Shown piece after piece: positions 46,639 through 58,339 of a DNA stretch of 64,000 bases. The DNA is from Siphonodentalium dalli. Its lineage: Eukaryota > Mollusca > Scaphopoda > Gadilida > Siphonodentaliidae. Position 1 is the first letter of the stretch. Each line of letters begins with the position of its first letter. Below the pieces are notes generated by a model. That model saw nothing but the letters and a program-made list of their open reading frames with translations. It had not been told where the DNA came from and made no database searches. The DNA is taken from NCBI GenBank assembly GCA_032622095.1, contig CP136068.1:12503729-12567728 (forward strand), given 5' to 3'. The translations under genes were made by a program, and so were the position numbers.

Positions 46639-47166
46639 TTAAAATTCAGTTGTTTGAACGATAAATGTGAAGAAATAACCGTCAGATTTTTCAAATTCAA
46701 CCAGCACCTCGCGCATGCGCATGCGCATGCGAAATACAGATTCATGCAAGAAATATTGTTCATGAATCGGAGCAATTTGATTGACCGAGGGGTGTGAACC
46801 GGTTTGTACTAATTGGGTAGTAAGCTGGAAGGAGATCGGAGCGGAAGGTGTGAAATTATAACAATACGCCATGGTAATGATGGCACCAGTCACTTGGGAA
46901 GTTAAAACGCGGATCATACCATTACTTCGATTTAATATGATTTGGGAGGGGCGGGGTGATTGGAAGTTAACTGAATGAAATCCAAATCTGTTTGGAATGT
47001 ATAATCCATAAAAATCATGCACGTAATGATCTTTGGAATGATACCATTGAGAGCATTCCACAAACTGATCACATATATATACATGCATGTGCGCGGAAAA
47101 TGCAGGCAATATATGCAGGTTTGTTAAGTCTTTTGTCGTGAATGCCGGTGATATTTCACCACACAA
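46639..47166 (-). CDS. Unrecognised 175-codon frame, probably a broken virus-like gene
   Basis: Open on the minus strand to the TAA at 46639-46641. The first codon is TTG, not ATG, and a TGA lies two codons further upstream (47172-47170). The duplicate at 47329-47534 has a sense codon at that place, so the frame probably once extended further. The middle looks like a beta-rich structural protein (alternating hydrophobic and polar residues, e.g. RVLTSQVTGAIITMAY). An RMRMRMRE run near the end comes from an in-frame CGCATG repeat. Spacing to the next gene suggests a compact, virus-derived cluster. Function unknown. Confidence 0.35.
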   Translation of the reverse strand: MCGEISPAFTTKDLTNLHILPAFSAHMHVYICDQFVECSQWYHSKDHYVHDFYGLYIPNRFGFHSVNFQSPRPSQIILNRSNGMIRVLTSQVTGAIITMAYCYNFTPSAPISFQLTTQLVQTGSHPSVNQIAPIHEQYFLHESVFRMRMRMREVLVEFEKSDGYFFTFIVQTTEF

Positions 47167-47691
47167 ACTTCATGCAATGTGGAATAGTTTCACGTCGGAG
47201 TCCGAACATTGCCTCCTGCATGTGTTCTGAACGATAATTCCATTATGACAACAAAACGAAAAATAACCTTAACAGCCGAAACAGTTTATTATCACAAGGA
47301 AGTAACTGTTTTATCCAGAAACACGGCATCCAAACCTATTTGGAAAGAATAATCCATAATAATTAGGTAATGATCTTTGGGATGATACCATTGCGAACAT
47401 TCCACAAGCTGCTCACATGTACATACATGTGCGCGGAAAATACAGGAAACATAATATTATGTAGGCTTGGTTAAGTCTTTTGTCATGAATGCCGGTGATA
47501 TTTCACCACACAAACTGCATGCAATGTGGAATAGTTTCACGTCGGAGTCCGAACACTACCGGATCATTGCCCCCTATGTTCTCAACGATAATTCCATTAT
47601 AACAACAAGACGAAAAATAACCCCAACAGCCGAAACAGTTTATTATCACAAGGAAGAATCTATTTTATCCAGAAACACGGCATCATTATAA
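46979..47691. repeat. Tandem partial duplication within the minus-strand gene
   Basis: 46979-47330 and 47329-47691 are diverged direct copies (landmarks GGAATGATACCATTG, GCGCGGAAAAT, GCCGGTGATATTTCACCACA). Period about 345 bp. The second copy has in-frame stops, so it is a pseudogene fragment. Confidence 0.75.
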
Positions 47692-47699
47692 AAACGTTT

Positions 47700-48580
47700 T
47701 CAAATTCGGAGACAAAATGATTTATCAACGCTGATAAATAATGCTGACGCAAGTGATCCGATAGTCAACGAGCATTTGACTAATTTTTCAACAGGAATAT
47801 GTAAACCACAAGCCATTCAATTAACTTTGTATTGAATGGTAATTGATAGGTAATCATCGTATTGAATGTGGCTCAATTCCCTTTTCATCTGGGTGTGAAT
47901 CGGTTTATAAATATGTTATAACCCGCTTGGGTATATGTACAAGAAATACAGATCGCGGCGCTAAAGCGCATTGGCCATGAACGACGCGATAATGCATCGC
48001 TCACTGATTATCACGAACGGCGAATACAATATTTTTCGGCTGACCTGCTCTGCAGTAAACGCTGAAATATTATCATTATTAACAGTCAAATTTATTGATT
48101 GAAATGAATGTTTACTGTGTTCATAAGGGTGGATACGCGCTTGTATGTAATTTATGGATGTAAATTACATGGTCGCACCAATCATTTATAGCATTAATCA
48201 CCTGCGCGCGAGACGTTCAACATTAACAGGCGAGACAAGCATGTAGTAATAAGCGATTGTCAAACTGATCAGGAAATTATAGGCCAGTCATAAAGATGTC
48301 TTCTCTCACTTATACCGAAATGAATAAAGTCTGTGATACCTGACATTTTGTTAATGCATGAACACCAGAAGCGTCATTTGAACAGGGTGTGGTGGAATAT
48401 ACCTGGAACTCGAATAACCTTTCAACCTTATTCTCTAAATAGCCCGGACGAAGTCGGGCACATCAGCTTCATCAATATACATAGTGAATAGCTCCTGTGT
48501 CTGAGAAATCCGGAGATACCACTGCTAAAAATATCAAGAGAAAACTGCTAATTATTTAAACAGAACGTCAACCATTTATA
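47700..48580. other. No gene seen; short dispersed-repeat end
   Basis: AAATAGCCCGGACGAAGTCGG at about 48436-48457 matches the start of the repeat at 50149 (opposite orientation) and 63370-63405. The remainder is unremarkable. Confidence 0.4.
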
Positions 48581-48731
48581 CAGTTGTCGCCCGCGATTGA
48601 GTGAGACACGGGGATTTGTCGCCCGCTCGAGACCTGGAATGTCACCCGAGGGCCGCCAGGCCCGATGGTGACATTCCAGGTCGAGAGCGGCGACAAATCC
48701 CCGTGTCTCACGAAAACAAGGGTGACAACTG
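48581..48731. repeat. Palindrome of about 151 bp
   Basis: Arms share GTGAGACACGGGGATTTGTC and CCTGGAATGTCACC; CAGTTGTCRCCC lies at the outer ends and the centre is GGGCCGCCAGGCCC-like. GC-rich against an AT-rich background. Confidence 0.85.
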
Positions 48732-50148
48732 TTTTGTTATCTGACAAAAGGAGTACACACGAACCTTCTTAATGGCATGCATAAGTATGCGCGTATATTC
48801 ATTAATCCAGCTCTAAGAGTTAATTTTATGCTGGAATCCTCGCTTTTTCGAAAATAAAACGTTCACATTTTGGATCAGTGATAGGCCCATCATTTGCGGA
48901 GCTATTGTCCGGTTAATTTGCTGGTCGCATGGTGAGAATCGGTTCACGGAAGGAGGAGTAAAGCCATTTCGAAGTAGAGTAGCCATGCGGCGAAATGGTC
49001 GGTTTCGTTTTAAATGAGCATAAAGACGCTGGTGGACGTGTTAATTTCGAGAACGACAAAATGTGAAACTATATATAACACGTTGTAGTGGTGCCAAAAG
49101 AAATTGACAATTGTTACAGACTGTTACGCAACATAAAGGTATTCATGTGAAGTCGGAGGAATGTATAGCCGATATAAAATTGTCGATTTGTGACGTATGT
49201 TCATCGTATGTGCAATTGTCTACAGTAAATACCAACTTCTTAATAAGGTTTATCTATTTGTTTCACGGTATTCATTATTGATATAAATAGGTCCAATAGG
49301 AACATTACACCTTATAAGGGATTTATGTCCGTGATAACACAATTTATACATAGCGTGCTTTAATTGCAAATCAAAGACAACAATATTATGCAAATTAGCA
49401 AACACCACAGTTTGCTGTTGTTACGAAGCTGTGGGGTTTTATAAAATGCGTGTTTTCGGAAAATATTAGAGATCTGTGATGTGGTGTCTGCACGTTGAGT
49501 TCTTCGTTGTTCTATGTTTACTGGTAACAGCTGAGCGGTCAACAACTGCCGAAATGTTACCCTCGAGGGTAACAAGTGATTTGCGGCCCGCCATGTGACG
49601 CAACTTCAGCCAATCAGAAGAGAGGAAAATTGGATGAAGATAACAATTTGGTTTATCGCGCGAACAATTATTTCAAGCGGCCCGGCGACTCAGACCTAGT
49701 TAACAGCACCCTGTTCATTCCGATTCAATTAGAACTTGATTCGGTAAGGTCAAACACATGCATGTGTAATGATTGTGTTGTAAGCGGACCAGTATTACAC
49801 GGCCTGTAATTATCATGCAAGTCGCCAAATACACGATATTTACAGAGATTACATGCATGTGTTTATCCACCCTAATGCTTTACTATCATCCAATTTATCG
49901 ACCGATTGACACATTTAAACGATACCTGTTACCGTTGCATTTATATCAACAAATAATAGCATCAGTGCAACTAAAAGGAAAATGTCCTGATACCAACATG
50001 CATTCTGTTGAACCCATTGCTGAGCTATACGTTGTGCAACATTTGACATGCCATCAGTAATAGTCAAATTGATTGATGGAAACAAAAGTTATATGTGATC
50101 ATAATCCCTTACTATCATCCAATTTACAAGCTATACTAGCTGATGTGC
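48732..50148. other. No supported gene
   Basis: Overlapping open frames near 49360-50060 lack features of known families. A short palindrome GTTACCCTCGAGGGTAAC (49556-49573) is noted. Confidence 0.3.
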
Positions 50149-50430
50149 CCGACTTCGTCCGGGCTATTTAGAGAATAACGTTGAAAAATATTAGGAGAAA
50201 GAAAAAAACTAGTGTTCGATCGGTCCAGAAACATGCCTGTATGAACGTATATGAGCGAGGTCAAAGTCAAGGACACGGTCACACGTGAAATTGGACCCAC
50301 CCATATTGTTCCAGGGATCAAAGTAGGCCTACATACCAAATTTGAGTCGGATCGGTAGATCAGTTTTCGAGTCTATAACACACACAGTCACACAAGACAG
50401 ACAGACATAAATTATAAAATAATATAGTAT
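50149..50430. repeat. Dispersed repeat with a CCCGACTTCGTCCGGG hairpin
   Basis: Starts with a hairpin-forming CCCGACTTCGTCCGGGCTA (about 50149), contains ACATACCAAATTTGAGTC and GGATCGGTAGATC, and ends in CACACAAGACAGACAGACATA and AT-rich DNA. Short parts recur at 48436 and 63370. This arrangement (hairpin head, CAGACAGACA tail) is typical of old dispersed elements in invertebrates; class not assigned. Confidence 0.5.
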
Positions 50431-50574
50431 ATAGATTATGAGGTATTAGAATGTGGGAATGATGATGCACCTTGTGAATACATATGAATGCCCTGTTATT
50501 TTCTCTGAGGTCACAGTTACTTAATCTTTAAAGGTGCATGTGATTTTGAGACAATGCACATTTTTTTTTGGGTG

Positions 50575-50626
50575 GGATTCGCACCGCTCGCTGTCACGGG
50601 GCGGGGTTCGAATCACACCAGCTGCT
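50575..50626 (-). repeat. tRNA-like SINE remnant (weak)
   Basis: On the minus strand GGTGCGAATCCCACCC is one base from a tRNA B box and is followed by an A-run; on plus, GGTTCGAATC is also B-box-like. No full tRNA fold or clear A box was found. Confidence 0.2.
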
Positions 50627-51380
50627 GCATTCCAAAATTCTACCATTTATATACATTATTTTTTGTTTTGCGTTATTCGACTTATTTCCTTTTCAGTCCG
50701 ATATAACTAAATTAATTCCTTATTATTGCCTCTGCAATCTTCGATGAATCATTTCAAAGACAGTATCATGAGATGGCAGAACAAAAATTATCAGAACATT
50801 CAAAGCGAATCGCTCAGTTTTTCCTCTACCGCTGACATATACTAAATTTGTATAATTATGTTATATTACCCTATTGACTGTTTTATCTCATTTTAGAAGA
50901 TGCATGTATGTTTAATTACACTACAGTTATATACTGCTTCCTTGTTGGTGCATTGTATTATATAGTATTTACTTAACATATAAATACTATCTGAGATTAC
51001 ATACATTGATTGAACATATTTATTGTGACCCACAAATGTATATACAAATTACACATATTATTATAGACATATATAGATAGTTGTGTGGGCACAGAGGATC
51101 GGAGCACAAGTTACGGAACTTATCAGAGCCCCTCTCCTCTGGCATTTGTCTGCTAATAAAAGAATTTAGAGATAGGTTCAAAATTTAAAGTGGAATGCTG
51201 CATGCTGTAGCTGTTTGGAGTGGCTATGGTCTCGCGGTAGGGGTAGGGTAACATTTATCAGAAGCGGTCAGTTGAAGAAATAAATGAATGGACTGTCTCG
51301 AAAATGCGCGTATTTATTGTTTCACTATAGTGCGGGATGCCGAACAGGAGATCTTTTTCAGAGACGATAGATGCATTAAG

Positions 51381-52597
51381 TTAATCCAACCTTGTCCACA
51401 TCAGTTCTCTGGAGTCTGCGTACCAAGGACAACTGAAGAAAAAATGGTTAGCGTCTTCACATGCATGACCACAACTACATGATGGTTGAGCCGAGATGTA
51501 ATTTTCATGTTTGTCGAAGTTTAGATCACTGCAGTTATTTCTGAGTCTGCAGTGCAGCATGTTTAGTTTCTTCTGACCAGCGTTATAGTATGATGGGGGT
51601 TTTAAAGTATTTTCTTGTTTGCAAAATGTTTTATACATGTTACTTATGATTTCATCTTTAGTTGGTTCTGATGAGGGGTCAGTAAGTTTTTTGTTTTCGG
51701 TAGTGGTTTTGCATGATAACTTCCATTCATCGATCATGGACGGGATGAAACTCGATTTGAAACGGGCCGTATTAGTGAAGTAGTTTATGTATCGTAAAGG
51801 GTTTCTGATGGGGTATCGAGATGCTTCACTGACAGTATGGGGTAGTAAATTTGTGAGGTAGTTTGGGACATGATTGGTTAATATTTTATTCCAGGTATGC
51901 ATTTTATGAAGGTTTCGTCTTTCTTTAAGGGGAGCCCATCTGAGTTAGAATAATACTCTCTCATCTGATACCGAACGTGTCACGCCACTTACTATTCTAC
52001 CGGCGTCAATATAGAGGTGGTCGAGTTTCCGGAGGAGGCAATGGGGGCGTTGTCCCAGACAACGTCTCCGTATTCCAAAATCGGGAGTACATAAGTTTTG
52101 AACATTATTTCGAGGGTTTGTCTATTTACAAGAAATTTCATTCTCCTTAGTTGTGACAGTCTGGTTACCATGCACTCGACTGCAGATTTCATTGATATGA
52201 GTGTCCCAATGAAGATTTGATTGTATAGAAATTCCACGATGTTTGTGGCAAGCTACTTGCTCAATGTCGCGATCAACAAGATCAAGATCCAAATGATCTT
52301 CGGAGGGAGTGAGCGAAAACACCATAGATTTTGTTTTGTCTGCATTGAATGTAACAAACCATTGTTTCGACCAGCAAGATATTCTATCCAAATCTTCGAA
52401 TAGTTCCCGCGAACTGTCTTCGACTGATGGTTGTGCAGTGAAGAAACAAGTGTCATCTGCATACATACGAGTACAGGAGTGTATGGTCGTTGCCAGGTCA
52501 TTTATATATGTCAGGAATAAGAAAGGTTCAAGAAAAAAAAATCCTTGTGTGACTCCTGCCGGAATAATGTGATAATCAGAAAGGTCAGAACATTATG
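51381..52597 (-). mobile_element. 5'-truncated non-LTR retrotransposon, reverse transcriptase relic
   Basis: Reading leftward from 52597: SDYHIIPAGVTQG (RT motif with AGVTQG), YINDL, the catalytic MYADD box (near 52465), a fingers/palm continuation ending ..LGISIQ-like, then a frame change near 52160-52200, KTYVLPILEYGDVVWD, further frame breaks near 51940-52020, and an intact 173-codon C-terminal frame (51902-51381). That frame has a CSCGH..H..C cysteine/histidine cluster typical of jockey/CR1-type elements. At least two frame breaks and a missing endonuclease make it inactive. The 5' end stops at a TAA near 52598, where similarity to RT ends. Confidence 0.85.
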
Positions 52598-53584
52598 GCA
52601 TTATTCCACACAACAAATCTTCAACTGAACAATTTGAATTACAATTGCCATCCGTGATGTCTGATTGGAAAAATGCCACAGTAATGTTTACATAGCAATG
52701 ATTGCATCGTGCAATTTCGTTACTTGAAGTATAAATCATCGAAGCTATTGGTGACAACAGTTACTATCATTAATCGATGAAATGCACTATGCATGAATCA
52801 TTTAGAAGACGACATATACCTTCTTATTTAACTAATGGCCTTAGCCTCTTTACATTTAAACTCTTATGCACTCACGAAATATGGTAACTTACACAAATTC
52901 TGCGAATTTGTGAGAAATGTACCAACTTTATCTCATTTATATGATTCTATCCAATATACACTGTGCTTAATATATATAACATTTTCATCAAGTATTAACT
53001 GTCACGTCACCAACGCCTGGAGACTATAAGTTCCCAATTTGTGTACCCCGCATACCATAAACATGTTTAACAGAGTGAATAACTGAATCTGAATAAATGA
53101 AACTGAATTATCAGTTATGAAAATAAGAACACAGTGTAACTATTTTTGTATATTATTCCTGATTATAACAATTTCACAGATTGTTTTTAATTTTCGTATG
53201 TACCCATATTAAAGGCCTTTGGGCCACTTTAACAGACCTGGTTTAAGATGCTGGCTTGTGTCCTAACATTACTCGCCATGCATGATATATTCGAATATAT
53301 AGGTTTATATTCCGTCCACACCACTGGCTGTGTTGTCCGGCTGAATTACTATGATTCTGGTAGGACAAAGCGTTGATGTTCAGAATAAGTACTGTTCATG
53401 TTACTAAAGTTATCATTTTTGCGGTGTTTGGCTAATACGATCTATTTGAACAAAAGCCAAGGTCTGTATGAAAATTTATCTATAATTGTTTTAATGATGG
53501 CGGCGCTGGTGTTTGCAAAAAAACGACAGGAACAACCATCTCAACCATGGTCGGTTTTGCAACACAACCAACACAGATATAGAG
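52598..53584. other. No gene seen
   Basis: AT-rich DNA upstream of the retrotransposon break; no supported feature. Confidence 0.3.
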
Positions 53585-53733
53585 GATCTCCAACGAGTTA
53601 TGTTAGGATATAAGATTTTATGAAACGAGATTGATAAGTTTGATTCACAACGAGTCGTAGACGAGTTGAGAATCAAATTTATCAAGCGAGTTTCATAAAA
53701 TCTTATATCCCAACATATAACAAGTTGAAGATC
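53585..53733. repeat. Palindrome of about 149 bp
   Basis: Arms share GGATATAAGATTTTATGAAAC and GATAA(G/A)TTTGATTC, with outer ends GATCTYCAAC; the centre lies near CGAGTCGTAGACG. Same size class as the 48.6-kb palindrome but unrelated in sequence. Confidence 0.85.
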
Positions 53734-53814
53734 TTGTATATCACATGAAAAAATAGCAATTTATTCCTTTTTAACAAATCAAAATCCTTAACATAAGCTT
53801 TAAAGGCACGTGAG

Positions 53815-54440
53815 GCCTTAGTTGTCGAAAATATTCATATTTGTTCCAATCACCGTAAACAGAAAAACATTAAAACGCATACAGTTTCGTTCATATATAC
53901 CATGACCATCGCGTAAACAACATGTTATCATAAAGACCTACTATATTTTACCTAACCAAGAGCCTGGTTGTGTTACAGAAGACAGCACAATGCTACTGGC
54001 TAATCACACACACATGGCATAAACGCTCTTTATTAGTTCCATATCAGGAATTCACCAACAAAGAACGCTCTTTATGTTTACCATCATAATATAAACAAAC
54101 ACCAGAAAAGTAACTTTTTATGCTTTTGTTTACATAACAATGGTCAAACATATGACAATAACATACTGTTTATGCGATATTTCTTATTTGTATACGGACA
54201 AAGTCTGTCTACATTTTGATGTTCTTTCTGTTTGTGGTGGTTTTTGACGGATGGAAATATTTTTACAGGATACCCACCGCCAAGGCCAACCGTACCTTTA
54301 AAATGCACACATTTACTTTGTTGGCTGAGACGCTTCACAGCCGTATACGACAGGATTGCGCGCTCGAGCTGCCGACGGAAAATATAGTCCCCCAATTTGC
54401 ATCTTTGTTTTTGTGTCTATTTTCGTTAGTGTAATGAAGT
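53815..54440. repeat. Dispersed repeat of about 0.6 kb, copy 1
   Basis: Diverged direct match to 61905-62520: AATATTCATATTTGTTC, then GCGTAAA..A, GTTACAGAAG, ATTCCATATCAGGAA-like, AATAACATACTGTTTATGC and GTTTTTGACGGA occur in the same order in both. Confidence 0.7.
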
Positions 54441-56026
54441 TGAACAAGAATTTAGCTTTAATGAAAAAAGCAATCATTTTGCATTGTCTGGTGTTGTAAA
54501 GTAATTTTGTTGGCGCCATGCCAAGTTGCATGGCGGGGACCACATGCTTATTCGTCACTAGTGAGAGATAAGGAAATATGCAATGGCCTTTTAAATGCTA
54601 TAACAGGGGCTTCATGTGATATATTATTAAACTAGTTTATACCCATGGCTTTTCATCCATCTGTTCAGATCAGCCAAACAGATACGAAAATGCCAACTTG
54701 AAATAAATTAACAGTACTTTTTCTTAACAGCATCGCTTTGCCTTACCAACACCATAGCAACGCAGAAGGACCCACCAGCAGCATAGCAGTTATGCAGGAC
54801 CACTTAACACCAAAAAAGTATCAGAGTAACATTGTATTACTACATTATATGTGCTTAGATTCCTCTTAAATTGCTTTCTTGTGTTACAGGATAATAGGAA
54901 CACTTCATAATTCTGAAGACTTTGCCGAAGCCTTCAGCTGTCCCGTTGGATCGTTTATGAATCCGAAGAAGAAATGCAGCGTGTGGTGAAATGTGACTCA
55001 ACAATTTCTGAAATATCTTAAGGGATACTGTACCCAAATGTTGTTGTTGGTTTCTTTAGTCTCTGAGTTGTATAATAAGGTACCCAGATTTCCATTATCT
55101 GAACGTCCGTTGAGTACGAAGTAATGATCCGGATGGCAGATTAGCCAGAATACGAAAATACCAATTGTCGTTGTCGAGCAATTTCTGGATAGTTTTCAAG
55201 CAAATGTATCAAATAAATGTTATATTATATGCATTCTAGTCCCATATTCCATTAAGTTATTGTATACTCACTAGTCAGTGAGTGGCTTGAATTTACACCC
55301 CCTTTCAACATATTTTTGTACGCGATCATGTGTGCCACGCTTTGCCCAATCCACTATCCGTGAATTATTTTGATTACGTCTTGTACACAGAAATTCGTAA
55401 TTTAATTTATGACTCGGCCATAAATTAAATTTATATCAAATTATTAACTTTGATTTTAAGATAACCTATTAACCTGAACGTTTACAGAATACATCTTCGA
55501 CTCAAATTACTTAGTTTTCTATATAGTATCGATATTAGATCGTTGTTATCACCGGAAATTTATTGAAAATGGCGTACAGTACCCCTTCAAGGACAAACAT
55601 TATTATTTTTTATTTTGTTTGTGTTGTTTCTTTTTTGACGTGTTTGTGTTTATGGTTTTTTCCCCAGTTTGTTTCTGTCAGATGTTATTACATATGGTTA
55701 AGAGCAGAGCGAATATTACTAGCATTTCACTATTATCAATTAGTTATTTAATTAGGTTTTATATGCATAGCAGACCGTTAGCCGTTTGTTAAAATGCATG
55801 CACAAGAAATCGCATGCGTTCTTATCTACATTGTATATTGTATATTGTCTTATCTCCATTGTATATTTTCGAAACATATATAAATGTATTGTGTAAGTCG
55901 CTAAGTTGCTTTTTACAGAAAATTAAACTAGAGGTTGAAGTGATATTAGTACTCCTTCAAGTTAATACCGCGATATACAGATTAGCCCTTCCATGACTGG
56001 AGCTCACTGACATTTTACGAAAACCA
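54441..56026. other. No gene seen
   Basis: No coding or strong repeat signal. A frame at 55563-55751 resembles a short hydrophobic segment only by T-richness. Confidence 0.3.
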
Positions 56027-56205
56027 TGTGCCAGTGCATTCTCTTATACATGTATACATATATAAGATAATTCACTGGCACATTATCGTTAGTGCTGCAC
56101 CAGCGCAGTTACATTCATAAAAGGGGAAATGCTGCACCAGCGCGACTCCAGTCATGAAAGAGTTAACGCTGCACCAGCTCAGCTGCAGTCATGAAAGGGT
56201 TAACA
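56027..56205. repeat. Short tandem units of GCTGCACCAGC and a TGCCAGTG hairpin
   Basis: Three GCTGCACCAGC(G/T)C units (about 56092, 56131, 56169), each followed by CAGT.ATGAAAG. Upstream, GTGCCAGTG..CACTGGCAC forms a hairpin around a TATA-rich centre (56030-56080), related to the hairpins at 57166-57382. Confidence 0.6.
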
Positions 56206-56262
56206 ATTTGGAAGTGCCACAGATGTCTCCAGCCACAATAACCCACAGAGCGTGTCACTGGA

Positions 56263-56723
56263 GGTTACAAGCATCTAATTATATAGAGTTACGCTTCTTG
56301 AATTTGTGTAGGGAAACTCGAGTCAGCACTGGTCAGCATAAAAAAAAATCTGGCTGCTAATTGGTTGATTATCATTGAGGGAAATATCCCTAAGCGGGGA
56401 CAGAAAATCATAGCCTACGTAAATATGGCGATCATGTATGTTTAGATGTCCAGGAAGAGTCTGGTGGGGTCCCGAAGTTATGGAAGGGGTCTGGGTATTT
56501 TTATGCTGCTGATTTTTGTGCAGTAAATGGGGTAGTTGTGGAAATGCAAGATTATCGTTTGAAAAACATACCGAAAAGGGCGTGTTTGACGTCACAGAAT
56601 GGTGCAGCGGATGACGTTCTGGGGGAAAATTGACCACTTGAAGTTCAAATAGGCTTAACCCATGGCCGGCGGGACTTCCAGTTAACACTGTCGCCTATGG
56701 AAAATAATTAGGTGTTTGTAACC
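56263..56723. mobile_element. 461-bp inverted-ended element related to X
   Basis: Starts GGTTACAAGCATCTAATTAT, ends ATAATTAGGTGTTTGTAACC; TGGA lies on both sides (56259-56262, 56724-56727), consistent with a 4-bp duplication. Its right part shares GTTAACACTGTSGCCTATGG with X. A further partial copy of its left end lies at about 61011-61110. Confidence 0.75.
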
Positions 56724-57158
56724 TGGAGACGCTTGTTTTGATATTAGAGTTATCGGTCTTGATGACTTGATGCAGGGCTTTATACTCAAGACTGACACAC
56801 CCTAAATTCACATATTTTATTTACCTAACAAGTACAAATAAATTGGACAGTGTCAAATCCACTATATCCCTGTTCTTGTGGAAACGATACGATTGTGAAT
56901 ACCGACGTACAGCCACATGCGCCGTTTAAGAAAAGTTCAGCTGATAAAGAATCTCAAGATAAAACTCGTTTTGCAACATGTTTAACAATGGCACAAGTAT
57001 GTCTTTCGGTAATTAACCCTTTACCCAACAAACCGGCCAAAACCGGCCAAATAAAGCTTCAACAGCCTAAAATATCTTCGGTCTGTCTCAATAGAACCAT
57101 ACAAATATGGATATCATTGGAACCGGCTCCTTGACCACATTGTGATAGCTACAGTTAT

Positions 57159-57390
57159 GCCCTGTGCCAATGCATTCTCTTATATATGCGAGTCGACCAT
57201 AGGTCGCCTCGCATATATAAGAGAATGCATTGGCCTAAAAAAAATCTTTTTTTAACACTTTTTACAATTTTTTCTTACATTCTTTAACAATTTTATAATT
57301 TTTAATGTGTTAAGCCAATGCATTCTCTTATATATGCGAGGCGACCTATGGTCGACTCGCATATATAAGAGAATGCATTGGCACAGGGCC
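57159..57390. repeat. Nested hairpin element of 232 bp
   Basis: Two near-perfect hairpins (57166-57234, 57314-57382) each pair GCCAATGCATTCTCTTATAT with its complement around CGACCATAGGTCG; the two are also inverted relative to each other, closed by GCCCTGTGCC/GGCACAGGGC. Confidence 0.9.
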
Positions 57391-58339
57391 CTTCTGTTAG
57401 GTAAAGGGTTAACGGGCAAATATCTTTCATAAAATTGTTTGGTGGCTTCTGTATGAGCCATCGTGATTAACCCTTGCTATACTAAATACTCATTGACGAG
57501 TTGTCCCTTACATGTATGAAATGTTCAGATAATAAGTCGTTTGTTGAACTTCTTTATCTGAATGTTTCCCACCAATGAATGTTATTCATTCTGTAATTTC
57601 CATTGTATGTCGTCTGCTCATAATTCCTGAACGCACCTGAAAAATTTCAATATATATAATTTTATAACTGGCTGGGATAATCCATTTAGTACTGAAAGGG
57701 TTAAACATTCCCATGCTGGACCGTGATATCCAGATGTTCCCGTTTTGTATAAACTGGTTTAGCTCATTCAGAGCTCATAACTTAACCTTAAAGTTACAGC
57801 CAACTCGAAAACACAAAGCGTTATAATAGCAACCACCAAGGATGCTTACACCTAAGGCAGGTGAATGACGTCATATATTATTTTCTATATCCATCAGTGA
57901 TTTTTCAAGATCGCGGGTATAGATTTTGGAGAAATTGTCACGTGACTTCCGGTTAGCAACCGTGTGGAGATTGCAAAAAAAAAACGCGGAATTGGAAATG
58001 AAAGTAACTACTTCACAACTTACGAAGAATTCACATGTGATTTAGGTCTATTAATTTCATTTCGACCAATTTCGTTGGTTCGCTTAATGAAAACGAAAAA
58101 TGAAGAAGCCATGACAAGAATCCAGACAAGATTTGTACAATCTACGACATATCTTGACAAGTTGGTATGTCCTCTCCGTCGTGACCACTGTATGATGTTA
58201 CATAACTTATTCTTAGCGTTATGTCGTCGAAAAAAGGCAAATTTGAGGCACATCATGTGTGGTTGCTCCACTACGTGTCACGTACGATTAATAGAACTCG
58301 CTCACAACTGAGCTGAGACTGTAGGAATATTATAACAAT
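57391..58339. other. Possible promoter and a start-less open frame
   Basis: CACGTGACTTCCGG directly followed by TTAGCAACC (57940-57962) combines E-box, ETS and RFX-like motifs, as in housekeeping promoters. Just downstream a plus frame of about 115 codons runs to a TGA at 58309-58311 with fairly coding-like composition (e.g. NYFTTYEEFTCDLG) but no ATG near its start. No family recognised; it may be chance or an unspliced exon. Confidence 0.25.

Noticed and set aside
49360-50060. Three overlapping or adjacent open frames
   Set aside because: Short, without domains or consistent start context; AT-rich chance frames are expected at this density.
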